Below are positions 10,592-13,915 of a stretch of DNA of 13,915 bases, piece after piece. Numbering within the stretch: position 1 is the stretch's first letter; the number at the start of each line of letters is the position of its first letter. The notes beneath the pieces were generated by a model. That model was not told the origin of the DNA, made no database searches, and saw only the letters and a list, made by a program, of their open reading frames with translations. This DNA is from Patescibacteria group bacterium. GTDB lineage: Bacteria > Patescibacteriota > Microgenomatia > UBA12405. Position numbers and translations under genes: made by a program. Where the stretch lies: contig JAHIEZ010000059.1 in assembly GCA_018901355.1 (NCBI GenBank), positions 1 through 13,915 on the forward strand, given 5' to 3'.

Positions 10592-11996
10592 TTTGCCGAT
10601 AAATAAGGGCCGGTGGAAAAATTTTAACGACGGTATAATGCTTTAACAAAAGATCATCCAGTTTTTGAAATTCGGGATTGTCGGGAAAATAAACAATAAA
10701 ACGAGGAGGGGTGGCAAGAATGTTTTTTATAGTTTGGTCTTTGGCTTGAAAGTCGATGATGTGATAAGCGACGGTATATTTGCCAAGAGGAAGACGGTCG
10801 GAAATGGCATAAATAGCCGGTTCTGTCCCCCAGACAAAAATCTTTTGATCCGGAGTAGTGTTTTTTTTAAGATATTGACCAATATCGTAATTGGTTAAAA
10901 CCGATTGACCCCAAAAACTGTAGTAGTTTTGACGATCGATTTGACCGGTGGCATAAAGAATAAAATTTTTGTAGTAAGGAATAGTTTGATAATGCCAAAA
11001 TTGATAATAATAAAGGGAAAAGGCGGTAAGACTAAAAAAAAGAAAACTATAAAAAGCAATCAGTTTCGATTTTTGAGTGAAAACATAAACTAAAAGAAGG
11101 CTGGCGGGGGGAAGAAGCTCGATAAAATAATGAGGATAAGGACGACCGGAGAGAAGAGAGCCAAAAAGAGCTCCAAGAAACCAAAGTGAAATGAGAGCAA
11201 ACTTGTTATTTAAAAAACGACGACTTAAAAAGATAAGCAAAACCAAGAAAGCAAAAATGAGACCGCGGATAAAGAGACCGGATTGATAAAAAGGAGCCGA
11301 CTGGCCTTCCCAACTACCAAGGTAACCGATGTTTTGCATCAGAGCGGCTCTGACATAAGGTTGTCCGGCGGAATGGAGAGAGTAATAGAGAATACTGGCA
11401 AGAATGGGTAAAAGAAAACCAAGAAGCAAAAGTAGAACCGAGGAAGAAAAAAGTTTTTTTTGCTGATAAACGGTGATAAAAAAGATAAGGGTAAAAAGCT
11501 CGAAAATGACCGGAACCTTAAAAAGAAAGGCTAGAGAAAAAAGCAAGCCGGCGGCAAAATAGTTAGTTTTTTTGGTCAAAAGTAAGACAGCGGCAGTGGT
11601 GGGCATAATCATAAAAATTTCGCCGTTGGCAATATTGCCTTCAAGGAGAGGGATGCAAGAGAAAATGGCAAAAAGAAAAGTGGAGATAAATTGAAGAGAT
11701 AATTTTTTAAAAAATTTTTGGGAGATAAGCCAAATAAAATAGACATTAACGAGGTTCCAAAAAAGAAGAATTAATCGGAAAAAGGGAACGTTTCCAGCAA
11801 TGGCAGCGACAACATAAAGGAGAGGAGGCTTGTTATCGTGAATATCCCGATAAAAAACTAAACCCTTGCGAAGAGCCTGACCAAGAGTGAGGTAAATATC
11901 TTCATCGGCATAACGATGAGGCTCAAACAAGGACGGAAGACGAAGAAGAACGACTAGAAAGGCGAGAAGAATTATAATGATTATTTTTTTCTTCAT
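10578..11996 (-). CDS. ArnT/PMT-like GT-C membrane glycosyltransferase
   Basis: This encodes 472 residues from the ATG at 11996, which overlaps the upstream stop as ATGA. A TTG at 12014 would add six residues and is less likely. The first membrane helix (about 4-19) is followed by RYADEDIY, in which Asp31 is the usual GT-C catalytic acid/base of the first outer loop, and by HDNKPPLLY (53-61), the second loop signature. About ten more hydrophobic helices and a soluble C-terminal domain (from about 365, including FVWGTEPAIYAISDR) follow. Relatives transfer sugars from polyprenyl-phosphate donors to lipid, glycan or protein acceptors outside the membrane. Donor and acceptor cannot be told from the sequence. 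Confidence 0.85.
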   Translation of the reverse strand: MKKKIIIIILLAFLVVLLRLPSLFEPHRYADEDIYLTLGQALRKGLVFYRDIHDNKPPLLYVVAAIAGNVPFFRLILLFWNLVNVYFIWLISQKFFKKLSLQFISTFLFAIFSCIPLLEGNIANGEIFMIMPTTAAVLLLTKKTNYFAAGLLFSLAFLFKVPVIFELFTLIFFITVYQQKKLFSSSVLLLLLGFLLPILASILYYSLHSAGQPYVRAALMQNIGYLGSWEGQSAPFYQSGLFIRGLIFAFLVLLIFLSRRFLNNKFALISLWFLGALFGSLLSGRPYPHYFIELLPPASLLLVYVFTQKSKLIAFYSFLFFSLTAFSLYYYQFWHYQTIPYYKNFILYATGQIDRQNYYSFWGQSVLTNYDIGQYLKKNTTPDQKIFVWGTEPAIYAISDRLPLGKYTVAYHIIDFQAKDQTIKNILATPPRFIVYFPDNPEFQKLDDLLLKHYTVVKIFPPALIYRQNDSI

Positions 11997-13294
11997 GGAT
12001 TTTTTTGCCACCAAGAAAAGGATAATTGTTGAAACTGCTGATGGTCGTTTAGAGTATAACCCGGAAGTTCGACGGTTTGAAATGGCTCACTGGTGATAAC
12101 ACCAAGACGGCGGTTGTCGGGCAAAATAGAAATTTGATCATTTTCTTCCATTAGGGCAGTGCCAGTATAAAAAGGCAAAGGACCTTTAGGTGTATAAATG
12201 GGAGCATAGATATCATAATATTTAGATTCAAAAAGATGATGAGCATTACCGCTCCAGTTGATCAAAGAGTCGTCGGGTTGACGGGTGGATTTGATGTAGG
12301 CGGCTAAATCTCGAAATGGTCTTTTGGTGGGAGTAGTAAAAAACCACCAGTTGAGACGGAAGAGAAGAAAGATAAGAAAAATAAGACTAAGAGGGCTAAA
12401 AAGGCGACGATGGTTACTGGCTAAAATAAGTGTTAGGGCGGGAATAAGGTTGATAAGATAGCGATCGTAAAAAATCGGTTGAGCGACTTGACTGAGAAGA
12501 AAAACAATAATGGCAGGAAGACAAAGCCAACCGATAAGGAAATTTGTTTTAGCGTCTTTAAAACGCCAGCGACGAAAAAGAAGAATGATAAAAAAGAGAT
12601 ACTTGATGGGTGACTGAAGCGGATGCTGATTGAGACCGATGATAAATTTGAGGTAAAGATTAGGTAAATCCTTGAGGATGGGTTTGCCCAACCAAAAACC
12701 TTTATCAACAACCATGGTGGTCTGACGGTACATAAAAGGTAGCCAAGGCAGGTAAAGGAGACCGATGAGGAAAAAAGGTCTAAAAGAGGACCAAAAGTTT
12801 TTTTTGTTTTTTAGGTAAAGACCAAGAGTCCAGAGAAAATGCCAGAAAATGACAAAAAGAGAAAAGTGGTGACAATAAAGTGAGGCAATAGCGGAAATAA
12901 TGTAAAGAGTGTGATTTTTTTTGAGAAAAAAGTAAGTGGCTATAGTGGAAGTCATGGCCAAGATGGCGTACATTCTAGCTTCAAAAGCGTATTGAAAAAG
13001 AAAAGGATTGAGAAGAGTCAGAGCGAAAACTATGGTGGTAATTTTTTTGTCTTTCCAAAAGTGATGAGCGATTTTAGCGGTAAACATGGCGGTAACCAGC
13101 CAGAAAAGCATACTAAGGGAACGGAGAGAGATTTCACTTAGACCAAAAAGGCGAGTCCAAAGATGGCCTGTAATGTAATAAAGCGGAGGAGAGGTATCTT
13201 TGGAAACAAATTTTATAACGTCAAGGAAATCTTTTTTGAGTAAGGTGGCGGCCCAAGCTTCGTCGCCCCAAAGACTAACGGTTAATTGATTCAT
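11993..13294 (-). CDS. ArnT/PMT-like GT-C glycosyltransferase lacking the first helix
   Basis: This encodes 433 residues of the same GT-C superfamily as the following gene but only distantly similar to it. The start is fixed: an in-frame TAG lies two codons upstream and a -10 box stands six bases before the ATG. The protein begins with LWGDEAW (8-14), the catalytic first outer loop, which in the family normally follows an N-terminal membrane helix; here that helix is absent. DTSPPLYY (33-40), the LRSLS segment, FEARMY, and YDRYLI in a late loop are further family marks, with about eight to ten hydrophobic helices between. A soluble C-terminal part follows. Either the gene is truncated or it is a natural short form. 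Its stop overlaps the next ATG. Confidence 0.83.
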   Translation of the reverse strand: MNQLTVSLWGDEAWAATLLKKDFLDVIKFVSKDTSPPLYYITGHLWTRLFGLSEISLRSLSMLFWLVTAMFTAKIAHHFWKDKKITTIVFALTLLNPFLFQYAFEARMYAILAMTSTIATYFFLKKNHTLYIISAIASLYCHHFSLFVIFWHFLWTLGLYLKNKKNFWSSFRPFFLIGLLYLPWLPFMYRQTTMVVDKGFWLGKPILKDLPNLYLKFIIGLNQHPLQSPIKYLFFIILLFRRWRFKDAKTNFLIGWLCLPAIIVFLLSQVAQPIFYDRYLINLIPALTLILASNHRRLFSPLSLIFLIFLLFRLNWWFFTTPTKRPFRDLAAYIKSTRQPDDSLINWSGNAHHLFESKYYDIYAPIYTPKGPLPFYTGTALMEENDQISILPDNRRLGVITSEPFQTVELPGYTLNDHQQFQQLSFSWWQKNP

Positions 13295-13300
13295 TTTCTA

Positions 13301-13309
13301 ATGATATCA
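13301..13309 (-). promoter_or_regulatory. Extended -10 promoter of the GT-C pair, leaderless layout
   Basis: On the minus strand TGA-TATCAT is followed by exactly six bases (TAGAAA) and the ATG at 13294. It fits within the 21-base gap after the upstream glycosyltransferase. No Shine-Dalgarno site is seen. Confidence 0.55.
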
Positions 13310-13315
13310 AAATGG

Positions 13316-13915
13316 TTAGCTTTTTTTGGTAGTTTTGTAGATAATACTTTTACCAATCATAAGCCGGGTGTGAGAGTGAAGTCCGGGAAGGACCGACATA
13401 ACTAAGGTGGCAATGGGCATGAGAGGCCATTGGAAAATGTTTTTTAAAATATTTTTGAGACCGGTTTTTTGATCTTGAGGACGAAGCTTCCAATCTAAGA
13501 TAATGACCACAAAAAGAGGGATAAGACAGATACTTAAAATAATATTGGAAATACGGGGAAGGTTGAAACCAAGAGTGGTTTGAAAAAATTTACGGTTGAG
13601 AAGTATGGGCAAAGAAGTACCGATAGTGAGGATGAACCAATTGCTGGACCAAATTAAATGGGTTTTGATGAGAGTGTAGATGCGCAAAGCCCGAGTCAGG
13701 AAAGGGATCTCCCGATGAAGAAAAGATTGCTCGATGGCATAGGGAATGTCGGTAGCACCCCAGGCGTGACGGACGCATTGATTGTAACGATTTTTTAAAG
13801 CGGAAAAGTAGGTTGGGCCACTGGGGGCATCAACAACGGTGGGCAGGAAAATCGGGTTGACGGAAACCCGACCCCGATTGGCAAAAAAGGTTTGGAGAAA
13901 AATATGCCAATCTTC
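13316..13915 (-). CDS. Family 2-like membrane glycosyltransferase (C-terminal part)
   Basis: The frame is open from the right edge to the TAA at 13318-13316, giving 199 residues; the N-terminus is outside the window. The visible part begins with EDWHIFL, matching the ED-W acceptor-site strand of family 2 transferases. It continues to RYNQCVRHAWGATD, a version of the Q-x-x-RW block that contacts the growing chain in processive enzymes. Three hydrophobic stretches follow (SSNWFILTIGTSLPIL, ISNIILSICLIPLFVVIIL, and PLMPIATLVMSVLPGL), typical of the C-terminal membrane domain. It leads the envelope-glycan cluster as far as can be seen. Substrate is unknown. Apparent starts at 13687 and 13778 are internal or out of frame. 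Confidence 0.78.
   Translation of the reverse strand, partial: EDWHIFLQTFFANRGRVSVNPIFLPTVVDAPSGPTYFSALKNRYNQCVRHAWGATDIPYAIEQSFLHREIPFLTRALRIYTLIKTHLIWSSNWFILTIGTSLPILLNRKFFQTTLGFNLPRISNIILSICLIPLFVVIILDWKLRPQDQKTGLKNILKNIFQWPLMPIATLVMSVLPGLHSHTRLMIGKSIIYKTTKKS

Noticed and set aside
11997..12014. TTG start adding six residues to the GT-C gene
   Set aside because: The ATG at 11996 forms an ATGA overlap with the upstream stop and precedes the membrane helix directly.
13590..13778. Minus-strand frame at the right end
   Set aside because: It is out of frame with the family 2 glycosyltransferase that is open to the window edge and has recognisable motifs.

Overview
The window looks like a chromosomal piece of a Candidate Phyla Radiation (Patescibacteria) bacterium, probably of the Microgenomates type. 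This is inferred from gene content and protein style, not from a marker gene. Supporting signs are short divergent versions of central carbon enzymes, a stand-alone GIY-YIG protein, a YgjP-type metalloprotein, and a set of membrane glycosyltransferases. Genes are tightly packed, and Shine-Dalgarno sites are almost absent. Several genes instead have a -10 box ending exactly six bases before the start codon, which points to leaderless mRNAs.

Layout. Positions 1-909 hold the 3' part of a plus-strand gene with degenerate Nudix-like features. Positions 925-1640 are a tRNA locus on the minus strand. Read 5' to 3' on that strand it has a promoter, a broken tRNA-Tyr copy carrying two GC-rich hairpins, a GIY-YIG gene, an intact tRNA-Tyr(GUA) of archaeal type, an intact tRNA-Cys(GCA), two identical 52-bp repeats made of tRNA-Cys pieces plus a hairpin, and a mosaic of further tRNA 3' fragments. 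This is the most unusual part of the window. Positions 1705-2929 hold cytidine deaminase and an exonuclease III-type AP endonuclease on the plus strand, converging on a minus-strand YgjP-like gene (2926-3615).

Positions 3673-7394 form a plus-strand carbon-metabolism run: rpiB, pgk, gap, rpe and a LOG-family protein. Starts overlap or nearly touch, and gap has its own promoter inside the end of pgk. Together these cover lower glycolysis and the isomerase/epimerase steps of the non-oxidative pentose phosphate pathway. Several of these enzymes have substitutions at textbook active-site positions.

Positions 7454-9218 hold a divergent pair, a secreted CapA-type metallophosphatase (minus) and a PEGA/SH3 lipoprotein (plus), whose -10 boxes overlap. 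Positions 9193-13915 are a minus-strand envelope-glycan cluster. In transcription order it contains a family 2 glycosyltransferase (partial), two GT-C/ArnT-like membrane transferases, a small membrane protein and a MraY/WecA-like protein lacking an expected catalytic Asp. They would build and assemble lipid-linked surface sugars.

From about 1.7 kb to the right end the plus strand is visibly purine-rich whichever strand is coding. As a result plus-strand proteins are rich in Lys/Glu/Gly and minus-strand proteins in Ser/Leu/Phe/Pro.
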